From: JADGRA01 sp035622755 | GTDB taxonomy: Bacteria; Myxococcota; Myxococcia; Myxococcales; Myxococcaceae | Reading direction: 5' to 3' | Assembly: GCA_035622755.1 (NCBI GenBank) | Contig: DASPUU010000089.1 | Location: 1 to 8,467, forward strand | DNA length: 8,467 nt | Shown: piece after piece, positions 1 to 7,975 of the stretch | Layout of the letters: each line of letters begins with the position of its first letter | Numbering within the stretch: the first letter of the stretch is position 1 | Translations under genes and position numbers: made by a program | Notes under the pieces: generated by a model | Told to the model about the DNA's origin: nothing | Database searches by the model: none | The model's input: only the letters and a program-made list of their open reading frames with translations

Positions 1-1994
1 GATCCCCCCCGGGGGCTCGTTGGTCCTGACGATGTGGACCTCGACGCTCGGCGCATCGCGCATCCGCATCGGGCCGTAGGCGGCCAGGCTGGTCTCCATC
101 ACCCGCCCGCCGTCGATGGTGATCGCCTCGTGCAGCGCCGCGCTCAGCCCGAACGTAATGCCCCCCTGCACCTGGGCCTCGACCGTGTCCGGGTTGACCA
201 CCGTGCCGCAATCGACCGCACACACCACGCGCGGGATGCGGAACGACCCGTCGCTCTCCGCCTCCACCTCGACCACCTCGGCCACCACGCTGCCGAACGA
301 CTCGTGCACGGCGAGGCCCCGCGCCCGCCCGCGGGGGAGCGGCTTCCCCCATCCCGACTTCTCGGCCACCAGGTCCAGCGCACGGAGGTGCCGCGGGGAC
401 CCGGTGAGGGCCTGGCGGCGAAAGGCGAGCGGGTCCTGGCCGGCGAGGTGCGCCAGCTCGTCGATGAAGCCCTCCACGGCGAAGGCGTTGTAGGAGTGCG
501 CCACGCTGCGCCACGGGCCGAGGGGGACCGGGGTGAGCGCCGCGGCGAACTGCACGTCCAAGTTGGGGAAGGTGTACGGATTCTGGAGGGCTCCGTTCAT
601 GGCGCCCTGGTCGATGCCGTTCTTGAGCCGATCGGGCGACCGAGAGGGGACGGACAGGCGGTGGAGCCAGGCGAGCGGCTTCCCGGCGCCATCGAGCATC
701 CCGGCCAGATGGTGGACGCTGGGCGGCCGATAGAAGTCGTGGGTCAGGTCGTCCTCGCGGGTCCACATCACCTTGACCGGTGCGGCGACGGCCTTCGAGA
801 CCTGGACCGCCTCGATGACGAAATCCATCGACGAGCGCCGGCCGAACCCGCCGCCGAGGAAGGTGGTGTGCACGACGACTCGCTCCGGGGCGATGCCGAG
901 CATGCCGGCGACGGTGTCCCGGGTGCCGTCGGCGGCCTGGGTGGGGACCCAGATCTCGCAGCCGTCGGCCCGCACGTCGGCGACGCAGGTCTGGGGCTCG
1001 AGGGTCACGTGCGCCAGGAGCGGCGCCTCGTAGCGCACCTCGAGCTTCCGTCCCGGGCCGGCCAGGGTCCCCGCCGCGTCTCCGCGCTGGCGACCCGTCG
1101 CGCCCGGCTTGCTGACCGCCTGGCGGAGCTCACCCCAGATTCTCTCCTGACCGAGCCCGCCGTTCGGCCCCTCGTCCCAGGTGATCTGGAGCGCGTCGCG
1201 GCCGCGCAGGGCGGGCCAGGTGGCCTCGGCGACCACGGCCACGCCGGCGTCGATGGTCACCACCCTCCGCACACCGGGAACCGCCCGCGCCGCGCGATCG
1301 TCCACCCTGGCCGGCTTTCCCCCGAACACCGGGCACCGGGCGATGGTGGCGGTGAGCATCTTCGGCAGCCGCACGTCGATGCCGAACACGGCGCTCCCGT
1401 TCACCTTGGCCGGGATGTCCACCCGGGGCATCGGCTTGCCGATGTACCGGAACAGGGCCGGGTCCTTGAGCTTGGGGTCGCCCGGCACGGGAAGCTCGGC
1501 CGCGGCGGACACCAGCTCGCCGTACCCGGCGCGCCGACCGCTGGCGGGATGCAGCACCGCACCCCGCTCCGCGCGACAGCTCGAAGGCTCCACCTTCCAC
1601 TGGGCCGCCGCGGCCGCGACGAGCATCTCGCGGGCGGCGGCTCCTGCCTTGCGCAGCGGCTCGTAGGTCGTCCGCACGCTGGAGCTTCCGCCGGTTCCCA
1701 TCCGCCCGTACTTCGGCTCGGCCAGCGCCTGCTCGACGCGGACCTGCTCCCAGTCCGCCTCCAGCTCGTCGGCGACGATCATCGGCAGGGCCGTCCGGAC
1801 GCCCTGCCCCATCTCGGACTTGGCCACCCAGATGGTCACCCTGCCGGTTCGGTCGATGGCCAGGAAGGCGTTGGGCTGGAACCTGGAAGCGCCGGCGGCC
1901 CGCGCCGGACGGTAGGAGACGCCGAGGATCAACCCGGCGCCCCCGACCACCGAGGCCTGGAGGAACTGCCGGCGGCTGACGTTGAGGAGGGTGC

Positions 1995-1998
<4 letters not shown>
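1..1998 (-). CDS. iorB: large molybdopterin subunit of an isoquinoline 1-oxidoreductase-type hydroxylase, with Tat signal (C-terminus beyond window)
   Basis: The catalytic subunit of a xanthine oxidase-family hydroxylase, IorB branch. The frame is open for 666 codons from the ATG at 1998 to the left edge with no stop. The N-terminus has a twin-arginine signal, SRRQFLQ (8-14), then a short hydrophobic stretch and an Ala-rich cleavage region near residue 35, so export of the folded enzyme is expected. Family motifs: KSEMGQG (60-66), GTGGSSSVR (101-109), the HVTLEPQ stretch (about 330-336), FLGGGFGRR (380-388), KVMWTREDDLTHDFYRP (409-425), PLGPWRSVAHSYNAF (492-506), VDCG (595-598) and the NEPPGGI stretch (660-666). 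In relatives the last is followed at once by GEP/GEx with the catalytic Glu, so that residue should lie just past the edge. Relatives are usually somewhat over 700 aa, so only a short tail is missing. It lies directly after the [2Fe-2S] subunit gene. The substrate is unknown: N-heterocycle or aldehyde are both possible. Confidence 0.93.
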
Positions 1999-2459
<461 letters not shown>

Positions 2460-2562
2460 GGCAGCTCCTTTCCGGGCGCCCGAGGGTACCAGCCCTGCCC
2501 CCCGGGGTGGAGTGGGAGGAGGTCCCTCGGCGGTCCAGCGGCTTGGCGGCCGCCCCGGCCGG
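2460..2562 (-). other. 103-bp spacer between the aro operon and the Mo-hydroxylase genes
   Basis: This is the longest non-coding stretch in the window. It is GC-rich, with short palindromes (a GCGGCCGC near the aroQ end and a CCCCGGGG near its middle) but no stem followed by a T-run, so no intrinsic terminator can be called. No convincing -35/-10 pair is visible. It ends with the ribosome binding site of the [2Fe-2S] subunit gene. Whether the downstream genes are read through from aro or have their own promoter stays open. Confidence 0.6.
2465..2470 (-). promoter_or_regulatory. strong ribosome binding site of the [2Fe-2S] subunit gene
   Basis: The minus strand reads AAGGAG here, 5 nt before the ATG at 2459. 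It fixes the start of the small subunit and shows that this gene is initiated on its own rather than coupled to aroQ. Confidence 0.85.
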
Positions 2563-2985
2563 TCAGCGCGCCAGGAGCTCCAGGGCCTCGAGGTACGAGC
2601 CGACGCCCTTGCCGGAGACAAGTCCCTTGCGGACGTCCTCGAAGACGCTGAACTGCCTCCACGTCTCGCGCCGGCTGACGTCGGAGATGTGAACCTCGAT
2701 GCAGGCAAGCCCGGTGGCCGCCACCGCGTCGCGCAGCGCCCAGGAGTAGTGCGTCAGCGCCCCGGCGTTGATCACCAGGCCCTGGGCCCACTTTCGCTCC
2801 TGCTGGATGAAGTCGATGAGCGAGCCCTCGTGGTTGCTCTGGTAGCAGCGCACGGTCAAGCCCAGCTCGGCGGCGCGGGCCGCGATGCGAGCGTCCAGCT
2901 CGGCCAGCGTCGTCCGCCCGTAGAGCTGCGGCTCGCGCTCGCCGAGGAGGTTCAGGTTCGGCCCGTGCAGGACGACGACGTTCAT
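2563..2985 (-). CDS. aroQ: 3-dehydroquinate dehydratase, type II
   Basis: Step 3: trans-dehydration of 3-dehydroquinate to 3-dehydroshikimate. The product is 140 aa, the usual size of the dodecameric type II enzyme. Motifs are HGPNLNLLGERE (7-18), catalytic R17 and Y22 (LYG), YQSNHEG (48-54), VINAGALTHYSWALRDA (71-87) with N73 and H79, and EVHIS (97-101) with H99, then R106 and R110. These positions correspond with a constant offset of 2 to M. tuberculosis R19, Y24, N75, H81, H101, R108 and R112. One departure is Asp102 where most family members have Asn (HISN). The ATG start overlaps the aroB TGA (ATGA) and has a strong GGAGGT close upstream. It is the last aro gene of the block; 103 bp separate it from the next gene. 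Confidence 0.97.
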   Translation of the reverse strand: MNVVVLHGPNLNLLGEREPQLYGRTTLAELDARIAARAAELGLTVRCYQSNHEGSLIDFIQQERKWAQGLVINAGALTHYSWALRDAVAATGLACIEVHISDVSRRETWRQFSVFEDVRKGLVSGKGVGSYLEALELLAR

Positions 2986-2994
2986 TCGACCTCC
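2982..2994 (-). promoter_or_regulatory. ATGA stop/start overlap with GGAGGT, aroB to aroQ
   Basis: The aroB TGA and aroQ ATG overlap at 2982-2985. GGAGGT at 2989-2994 (minus strand) is a near-perfect Shine-Dalgarno, though only 3 nt from the ATG. aroQ may therefore be translated both by coupling and independently. Confidence 0.8.
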
Positions 2995-4076
2995 AGCGCC
3001 AGGTCCACCGCCTCCTCGAGACGCTCGGCGGGGAGGGACTCCACCGTCCCCCGGCCCACGGCATCGAGCACCACCAGCCGGGCGACCCCGTGGACCGCCT
3101 TCTTGTCCCGGAGGACGGCGGAGCGAAGCGCGTCGCGCGAGGGGCGGACCAGCCCGAGTGGACGGGGAAACCGCTCGAGCAGCGCCAGCACCCGCGCCTG
3201 CTCGGCGTCCCCGATGCGGCCCAGCCGCCGGGAGAGACGGACGGCCACCTTCATCCCCAGCACCACCGCCTCGCCGTGGGAGAGCGGCTCGTAGCCGGTC
3301 GCCGCCTCGAGGGCATGGCCGAGCGTGTGGCCGAAGTTGAGCAGGATGCGCAGCCCCGCCTCGCGCTCGTCGGCCGAGACGACGCACGCCTTCAGGCAGG
3401 CGGCACGTGCCACCACCGATTCGAGGCGCGCGCTCACCGGGCCCTCGGCGAGCGAGTCGAGATCCCGCTCCAGCTCGGCGACGAACTCGGCATCGCGCAC
3501 CAGGGCGATCTTCACCACCTCGGCCAGCCCGTTCCATCGCTCGCGGGCCGGCAGCGTTCCGAGCACGTCCACGTCGGCCACCACCTGCTCCGGAGCGTGG
3601 AAGGCGCCGATGAGGTTCTTCCCCAGCCGGTGGTCGACGGCCACCTTCCCGCCGATGGAGGAGTCGACCTGGGCGAGCAGCGTCGTCGGAACCTGGATGA
3701 GCCGCATTCCGCGGTGAAAGGTGGCGGCCACGAAGCCGCCCAGGTCCCCGACCACTCCGCCGCCGAAGGCGATGAGGAGGTCGCTCCGGCCGAAGCCGGA
3801 TTCGATGAGCCGGCCCCAGAACACGTCGGCGGTGTCCACCGTCTTGCTCGTCTCGCCGGGGACGATGCTCAGCACCTCCGGGGGATAGCCGGAGGACTCG
3901 AGGTTGAGCAGGAGCAGGGGTCCCCAGGCCTCGAGCACCGTCACGTCCGAGACGACCGCCACCCGCCCGCGGAAGCCGCCTCGCTCGAGGCCCGGCCCGA
4001 CGCCGCTGAGGAGACCTCGGCCGACGTGCACCGGGTAGCGGCCGCTGGCGGCGATGACCCAGGCGGCGATGGTCAC
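2982..4076 (-). CDS. aroB: 3-dehydroquinate synthase
   Basis: Step 2: NAD- and metal-dependent conversion of DAHP to 3-dehydroquinate. The product is 364 aa, normal for AroB. The N-terminal nucleotide domain shows VVSD (41-44), PGETSKT (73-79), FGGGVVGDLGGFVAAT (104-119) and HRG. The PTTLLAQVDSSIGGK stretch (130-144) and LGKN (151-154) supply substrate lysines K144 and K153. The metal ligands are recognisable as E186 in LAEVVK, H250 in NFGHTLGH and H267 in SHGEAV. DKK (324-326) lies near the C-terminus. The start is GTG overlapping the TGA of the aroC-aroK frame (GTGA), with GAGGGG 9 nt upstream; the first family feature follows within 20 residues, so no longer start is needed. An open stretch reaching back to about 6224 in this frame is a shadow of aroC-aroK and aroE. 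The stop overlaps the aroQ start. Confidence 0.97.
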   Translation of the reverse strand: MTIAAWVIAASGRYPVHVGRGLLSGVGPGLERGGFRGRVAVVSDVTVLEAWGPLLLLNLESSGYPPEVLSIVPGETSKTVDTADVFWGRLIESGFGRSDLLIAFGGGVVGDLGGFVAATFHRGMRLIQVPTTLLAQVDSSIGGKVAVDHRLGKNLIGAFHAPEQVVADVDVLGTLPARERWNGLAEVVKIALVRDAEFVAELERDLDSLAEGPVSARLESVVARAACLKACVVSADEREAGLRILLNFGHTLGHALEAATGYEPLSHGEAVVLGMKVAVRLSRRLGRIGDAEQARVLALLERFPRPLGLVRPSRDALRSAVLRDKKAVHGVARLVVLDAVGRGTVESLPAERLEEAVDLALEVE

Positions 4077-4091
4077 CGGGAGCCGCCCCTC
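4073..4091 (-). promoter_or_regulatory. GTGA stop/start overlap with GAGGGG, aroC-aroK to aroB
   Basis: The TGA of the fusion gene and the GTG of aroB overlap at 4073-4076. GAGGGG at 4086-4091 (minus strand) is 9 nt before the GTG and is a plausible ribosome binding site inside the kinase C-terminal codons. Confidence 0.75.
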
Positions 4092-5812
4092 GGGCCGAGC
4101 GGCCCGGCGAGCGACCGCAGCAGCCCGAGCACCGCTCCGGCCGCGGCGTCGGGCGAGAGCCCGTCGGTGCGCAGGGTCGCATCGGCGCGCGCGTACCAGC
4201 GCCGGCGTGCCTCGACGAGCTCGGCCAGCCGGGGTTCCGGATCTCCGCCGGCGAGCAGCGGGCGTGTGGCGATGCCCCCCGGCGAGACCACCACCCGCCG
4301 GAGGAGCTCGGCCACCTCGGCGGCGAGCGCGACGACCACTCCGGCCCTTCGCATCCGCCGCCAGGCATCCTCGGTGCACGGGGTTCCGCCGCCGAGCGCG
4401 ACCACGGCCGGCGCGCCGCGCTCCAGCTCGGCGAGCATCTGTGCCTCGCGACTCCGGAAGGCCGCCTCGCCCTCGCGATCGAAAAGCTCGGCCACGGTGG
4501 CTCCGGCGCGCGCCTCGACCTGGCCGTCGAGGTCGACGAAGGGCAAGCCCAGGGTCCGGGCGAGACGCTCGCCGACCGACGTCTTGCCCGACCCCATCGG
4601 CCCGATGAGGAACACCTGCCCGGGCGCGGTTCGCGGCAAGAGCCGGAGGCGGGCAAAGCCCGGGCGCAGCCCGTCCAGCGTGTCTCCTCCGAGCGCCTCG
4701 AGGACCGCGTCGGCGAGCGTCAGCGCGACCATCGCCTCGCAGACCACTCCGGCCGCCGGCACGGCACAGGTGTCGCTCCTCTCCACGTGAGCGGGCGTCG
4801 CCTCGAGCGTCCCGAGATGGACCGAGGGCAGCGCGCTGGGCACCGTGGAGAGGGGCTTCATCACCGCGCGGAGCACCAGCGGCTCCCCGTTGGTCACGCC
4901 CCCCTCGAGGCCGCCGGCGCGGTTGCTGGTCCTCTCCAGCCGGCCTGCCGAGAGCACCAGCGGGTCGTGGGTCTCGCTTCCGAAGGCCCGGCCGCTGCGG
5001 TTGGCGTCTCCCACCTCGACCGCCTTGATGGCCTGGATGGAGAGGAGCGCGGCGCCGAGCCGCCCGTCGAGCTTGCGGTCGGCCTGGACATGGCTCCCCA
5101 GCCCCGGGGGCACCCCGGTGGCCACCACCTCGATGACCCCTCCGAGCGTGTCGCGTCGCCCTTGCGCCTCCTGGATGGCCGCCACCAGCCGGCCGGAGGC
5201 AGCAGCGGTGAGCGCCCGAGTCTCGGTCGCATCGGCGAGGAGCGCGAGCCCCTCCGCGTCCTCGCGGAAGAGCTCCGGCTCGGCACTGGCCGCATCGTCT
5301 GCCTCCGCGGCTCCGATGCTCCGGACATAGGACCCGACCTGGATGCCCAGGTCGCGGAGGAGCACCCGGGCGGCCGCTCCGAGCGCGACGCGCATCGCCG
5401 TCTCGCGCGCCGACGCCCGCTCGAGCACGTTGCGCAGGTCGCCGGTGTGGCCGTACTTCAGGCCGCCGGCGAGATCGGTATGCCCCGGGCGCGGCACCTG
5501 GACCGGACGAGGGTCCGGTCCGCCCGGCTCCACGCGCATCCGCTCCGTCCAGTTCTCCCAGTCCCGGTTCCGGACGACGAGTCCGAGCGGCGAGCCGAGC
5601 GTCCGACCGAAGCGGACCCCGGAGAGGATCTCCGCCCGGTCCTCCTCGATGCGCATTCGCCCCCCGCGGCCATACCCCTTCTGGCGGCGAGCCAGGTCCC
5701 GGTCGATGTCGGCCGCCTCGAGGGGAAGGCCGGCCGGGAGCCCTTCCAGGATGCCGAGCAGCGCGGGCCCGTGGCTCTCCCCGGCGGTCAGGAAGCGGAG
5801 CCGCCGGTTCAC
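4073..5812 (-). CDS. aroC-aroK: bifunctional chorismate synthase / shikimate kinase fusion (AroC-AroK)
   Basis: One 579-codon frame carries two complete enzymes. Residues 1 to about 380 are chorismate synthase (step 7, EPSP to chorismate, reduced FMN needed): GESHG (11-15), RRQKGYGRGGRM (42-53), the RPGHTDL (108-114) to DLRNVLERASARET (125-138) signature, SETHDP, TSNRAGGLEGG and ERSDTCAVPAAGVV (344-357). About 17 residues rich in Arg and Pro follow. Residues 398-579 are shikimate kinase (step 5): Walker A GPMGSGKTS (404-412), VDLD with D427 and D429, FRSRE (452-456), ALGGGTP (472-478), the lid Arg in RPLL (517-520) and RRRWYARAD (536-544). No stop lies between the domains. The kinase part has no Met before its P-loop; the only possible internal starts are TTG at 4639 and GTG at 4615, neither with a clear Shine-Dalgarno. 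The GTG start overlaps the aroE stop (GTGA) and puts GESHG at the usual distance from the N-terminus. Both active sites look intact. Confidence 0.93.
   Translation of the reverse strand: MNRRLRFLTAGESHGPALLGILEGLPAGLPLEAADIDRDLARRQKGYGRGGRMRIEEDRAEILSGVRFGRTLGSPLGLVVRNRDWENWTERMRVEPGGPDPRPVQVPRPGHTDLAGGLKYGHTGDLRNVLERASARETAMRVALGAAARVLLRDLGIQVGSYVRSIGAAEADDAASAEPELFREDAEGLALLADATETRALTAAASGRLVAAIQEAQGRRDTLGGVIEVVATGVPPGLGSHVQADRKLDGRLGAALLSIQAIKAVEVGDANRSGRAFGSETHDPLVLSAGRLERTSNRAGGLEGGVTNGEPLVLRAVMKPLSTVPSALPSVHLGTLEATPAHVERSDTCAVPAAGVVCEAMVALTLADAVLEALGGDTLDGLRPGFARLRLLPRTAPGQVFLIGPMGSGKTSVGERLARTLGLPFVDLDGQVEARAGATVAELFDREGEAAFRSREAQMLAELERGAPAVVALGGGTPCTEDAWRRMRRAGVVVALAAEVAELLRRVVVSPGGIATRPLLAGGDPEPRLAELVEARRRWYARADATLRTDGLSPDAAAGAVLGLLRSLAGPLGPRGGSR
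5809..5812 (-). promoter_or_regulatory. GTGA stop/start overlap, aroE to aroC-aroK
   Basis: The aroE TGA and the GTG start of the fusion gene share 4 nt. A GGGGG run lies 5 nt upstream of the GTG, a poor ribosome binding site, which again points to coupled translation. Confidence 0.8.
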
Positions 5813-6651
5813 GCCTGCCCCCGGGCCAGCTCGCCGTGCAGCCTCCGGGCGATTCCCGCCGGGACCGCGGTCCCGGTCCAGCATCGGAACTGCTCCAGCC
5901 CCTGGTGCACCAGCATCCACAGGCCGTCGACTGTCCGCGCGCCCGCCTCCCGGGCCGCCCGGAGCAGCGTGGTCTCGCGCGGCTGGTAGACCATGTCGAG
6001 CACGGTGAGCTCCGGGTGTAGCACGCAGCCGGCCGGGAGCGGTGTCTCGCCCGGCCGCGACAGCTCGGCGGACGTGGCCTGGATGAGCACCGTGGCTGCA
6101 TCGAGCAGCGGTTGAAGGGAAGCGCGGTCGAGCTCGACGGCGCGCGCGCCGAGCGCGCTCGCCAGGGCCTCGGCACGGGCGGGCGTCCGGTTGGCGACAT
6201 GCACCGTCCGGGCCCCGGCGGCAAGGCTCGCCTGGACGGCCGCGCGGGCCGCTCCGCCCGCTCCGAGGACCATCACCGAGCCCCCGGCGAGCGTCACCCC
6301 GTGCTCACCCAGCGCGTGAACCAGCCCCACGCCATCGGTGCTGTGTGCCTCGAGCTTCTTCCCGGGCAGCACGGCGATGGTGTTGGCTGCGCCGACGCGG
6401 CGGGCAACCTCGGTGACCGACTCGACCAGCTCGAGGACCGATTCCTTGTGAGGCGACGTCACGGACAGGCCGCGGTAGGCGCCGGCTCGTGCCTCCTGGA
6501 GAAAGGACGGGAGCTCGGCTTCCGTCACCCGGATCGCGCCGTAGTCGAGCGCCGTCCCGAGCGCCCGCCCCAGAGCGGCGAAGAGCCGGGGGCTGGCCGA
6601 GTGGGAGATCGGATCTCCGATGACGGCGAACCGCCCGGGCTCGAGCCTCAT
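5809..6651 (-). CDS. aroE: shikimate dehydrogenase (NADP+)
   Basis: Step 4: reduces 3-dehydroshikimate to shikimate with NADPH. The product is 280 aa, typical for AroE. The N-terminal substrate domain shows SHSASP (16-21), the VTSPHKE stretch with catalytic K69, GAANT (87-91) and TDGVG with catalytic D106. The Rossmann domain has GAGGAA (130-135) and NRTPAR (154-159), whose Arg is the usual NADP 2'-phosphate contact. DMVYQP (219-224) and MLVHQG with Q250 close the site. S16, S18, T65, K69, N90, D106 and Q250 line up with E. coli S14, S16, T61, K65, N86, D102 and Q244. Two positions differ from the common consensus: Ser63 replaces Asn in the NVT motif and Ser104 replaces Asn in NTDG; Ser at the first also occurs in plant enzymes. 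The ATG start overlaps the aroA TGA. The frame stays open 69 nt further upstream inside aroA, but that extension lacks family features. Confidence 0.96.
   Translation of the reverse strand: MRLEPGRFAVIGDPISHSASPRLFAALGRALGTALDYGAIRVTEAELPSFLQEARAGAYRGLSVTSPHKESVLELVESVTEVARRVGAANTIAVLPGKKLEAHSTDGVGLVHALGEHGVTLAGGSVMVLGAGGAARAAVQASLAAGARTVHVANRTPARAEALASALGARAVELDRASLQPLLDAATVLIQATSAELSRPGETPLPAGCVLHPELTVLDMVYQPRETTLLRAAREAGARTVDGLWMLVHQGLEQFRCWTGTAVPAGIARRLHGELARGQA
6648..6651 (-). promoter_or_regulatory. ATGA stop/start overlap, aroA to aroE
   Basis: The aroA TGA and aroE ATG share 4 nt. Upstream sequence on the minus strand is G-rich (GGTGGGGCGGTGG) but has no good Shine-Dalgarno match, so aroE translation probably depends on ribosomes finishing aroA. 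Coupling is inferred. Confidence 0.8.
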
Positions 6652-7961
6652 CCGTCCACCGCCCCACCGGTCCGCCGTGCCAGCTCGGCAAAGAAACCGG
6701 GATAGGAGACGTCGGCCCACTCGGCGCCGTCGATGACCGTCTCGCCGTCGGCGACCAGCCCGGCCACGGCGAAGGCCAGGGCGATTCGGTGGTCACCCCC
6801 GGCGTCGATCCGGGTGCCGGTGAGCCGCGCCGGCCCGAGCACGGTGAAGCCGTCCTCCGCCTCCTCCACCGGCGCGCCCATCGCCCGCAGGCCGGCACAG
6901 ACCTGGGCGATCCGGTCCGACTCCTTGACCCTCAGTTCCCCCGCCCCGGAGAGGCGCGTGGCACCCTGGGCCTGGCTGGCCACCACGGCCAGCAGCGGCA
7001 CCTCGTCGAGCAGAGCGGGAACCTCGGAGGCGTCGATTGTGGTCCCGGCCAGGGGGACGCCGCCCCGGAGTCTCAGCGTCCCCACCGGGTCGCCGGCCTC
7101 CGTCCCCGACGCCTCGACATGCACGTCCGCACCCATCCGCTTCAGCACGCGGAGGAACCCGGTGCGCGTGTCGTTCACGTCCACGCCCGGGCAGGCGAGC
7201 TCGGCGTCCGGAACGAGCAGCCCCGCGCCGAGCCAGAAGGCCGCGGACGAAGGGTCGCCCGGCACCCGGAGCGAGGCAGGGAGGCGCAAGGGACGGGAGA
7301 GCGGCTCGACCACCACCACGCCGTCCGGCTCGACCCGCACCGGAGCGCCGAACGCGGCCAGCATGCGCTCGCTGTGGTCGCGCGAGGGCGCAGGCTCCCG
7401 GATGCGAGTCGGGCCCTCCGCGTGCAGCCCGGCGAGGACGAGGCAGCCCTTCACCTGCGCGCTGGCGATGCGGAGGACGTGGTCCCGGCCGGAGAGCGCA
7501 CCCCCGGAGAAGACCAGGGGCGCCCGTTCCTCGGAGCCGCTGCGCGTTCCGGCGGCGCGTGCCCCCATCGTCCGCAGCGGCTCGAGCACCCGGGCCATCG
7601 GGCGCCGCCGCAGGGATGCATCCCCGTCGAGCGTGGCCAGGACACCCGCGCCCGCCACCAGCCCGGCCAGGAGGCGCATCGTCGTCCCGCTGTTCCCGCA
7701 GTCGAGCGTCCGACCCGGGGCGTGTAGACGTCCGGGGCCTCGCACCGTCACCGCCCCGTCCGGGCCGGGCTTCCGCTCGACGCCCAGCGCCTCGAGGCAG
7801 TCGCCCGTCGACCGGACGTCCATGCCCGGTGCCAGGTGCTCGACGTGGAACGGCGTCGTCCCCAGCGATCCGAAGATGAGCGCCCGGTGGGAGATGGACT
7901 TGTCGCCCGGCACCTCGACCGAGCCTTCCAGCTTCCGGGCGCGGCGGATGCGAACGCGCAA
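6648..7961 (-). CDS. aroA: 3-phosphoshikimate 1-carboxyvinyltransferase (EPSP synthase)
   Basis: Step 6: transfers the enolpyruvyl group of PEP to shikimate 3-phosphate. The product is 437 aa, a normal length. Motifs are PGDKSISHR (18-26), GNSGTTMR (89-96), RRPMARV (119-125), SAQVKG (167-172), LLDEVP (317-322), LRVKESDRI (343-351) and GGDHRI (388-393). They supply the expected substrate residues: K21, R26, R96, Q169, D319, K346, E347, R350 and R392. GNSGTT and RPMxRVxEPL look more like the Bacillus/CP4-type (class II) enzymes than E. coli AroA; the Gly equivalent to E. coli G96 is kept (G92). The start is TTG, chosen because the product begins correctly, GGGGAG lies 5 nt upstream, and no ATG/GTG lies between it and the PGDKS motif except one GTG inside that motif. 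The stop overlaps the aroE start (ATGA). Confidence 0.97.
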   Translation of the reverse strand: MRVRIRRARKLEGSVEVPGDKSISHRALIFGSLGTTPFHVEHLAPGMDVRSTGDCLEALGVERKPGPDGAVTVRGPGRLHAPGRTLDCGNSGTTMRLLAGLVAGAGVLATLDGDASLRRRPMARVLEPLRTMGARAAGTRSGSEERAPLVFSGGALSGRDHVLRIASAQVKGCLVLAGLHAEGPTRIREPAPSRDHSERMLAAFGAPVRVEPDGVVVVEPLSRPLRLPASLRVPGDPSSAAFWLGAGLLVPDAELACPGVDVNDTRTGFLRVLKRMGADVHVEASGTEAGDPVGTLRLRGGVPLAGTTIDASEVPALLDEVPLLAVVASQAQGATRLSGAGELRVKESDRIAQVCAGLRAMGAPVEEAEDGFTVLGPARLTGTRIDAGGDHRIALAFAVAGLVADGETVIDGAEWADVSYPGFFAELARRTGGAVDG

Positions 7962-7966
7962 GGGCG

Positions 7967-7972
7967 CTCCCC
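7967..7972 (-). promoter_or_regulatory. ribosome binding site supporting the TTG start of aroA
   Basis: The minus strand reads GGGGAG here, 5 nt before the TTG at 7961. It lies in the 14-nt gap after the DAHP synthase TGA, the only non-overlapping junction inside the aro block. It decides the aroA start, since no ATG is available. Confidence 0.7.
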
Positions 7973-7975
7973 GGC

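Noticed and set aside
1..20. A broken (pseudogene) large hydroxylase subunit ending at the left edge
   Set aside because: The frame is open to position 1 and the last residues match the family motif just before the catalytic Glu, so it is cut by the window, not by mutation.
2490..2562. A rho-independent terminator after aroQ
   Set aside because: There are short GC palindromes but no stem-loop followed by a T-run on the minus strand.
4613..4639. A separate shikimate kinase gene starting at an internal TTG (4639) or GTG (4615)
   Set aside because: Neither has a Shine-Dalgarno, and the chorismate synthase frame runs through without a stop. Internal initiation cannot be excluded but is not needed.
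2986..4656. An upstream extension of the aroQ frame over aroB and the kinase domain
   Set aside because: Only the last 140 residues are a protein family match. The ATG at 2985 has GGAGGT and overlaps the aroB stop.
3090..4790. Further plus-strand open frames here and at 4787-5989 and 6733-8034
   Set aside because: All are antisense to well-identified aro genes, without domains or convincing ribosome binding sites. High GC makes stops rare in every frame.
4077..6224. A long upstream extension of the aroB frame across aroC-aroK and aroE
   Set aside because: The extension is low-complexity Arg/Pro/Gly/Ala sequence out of frame with the real genes; aroB homology begins right at the GTG at 4076.
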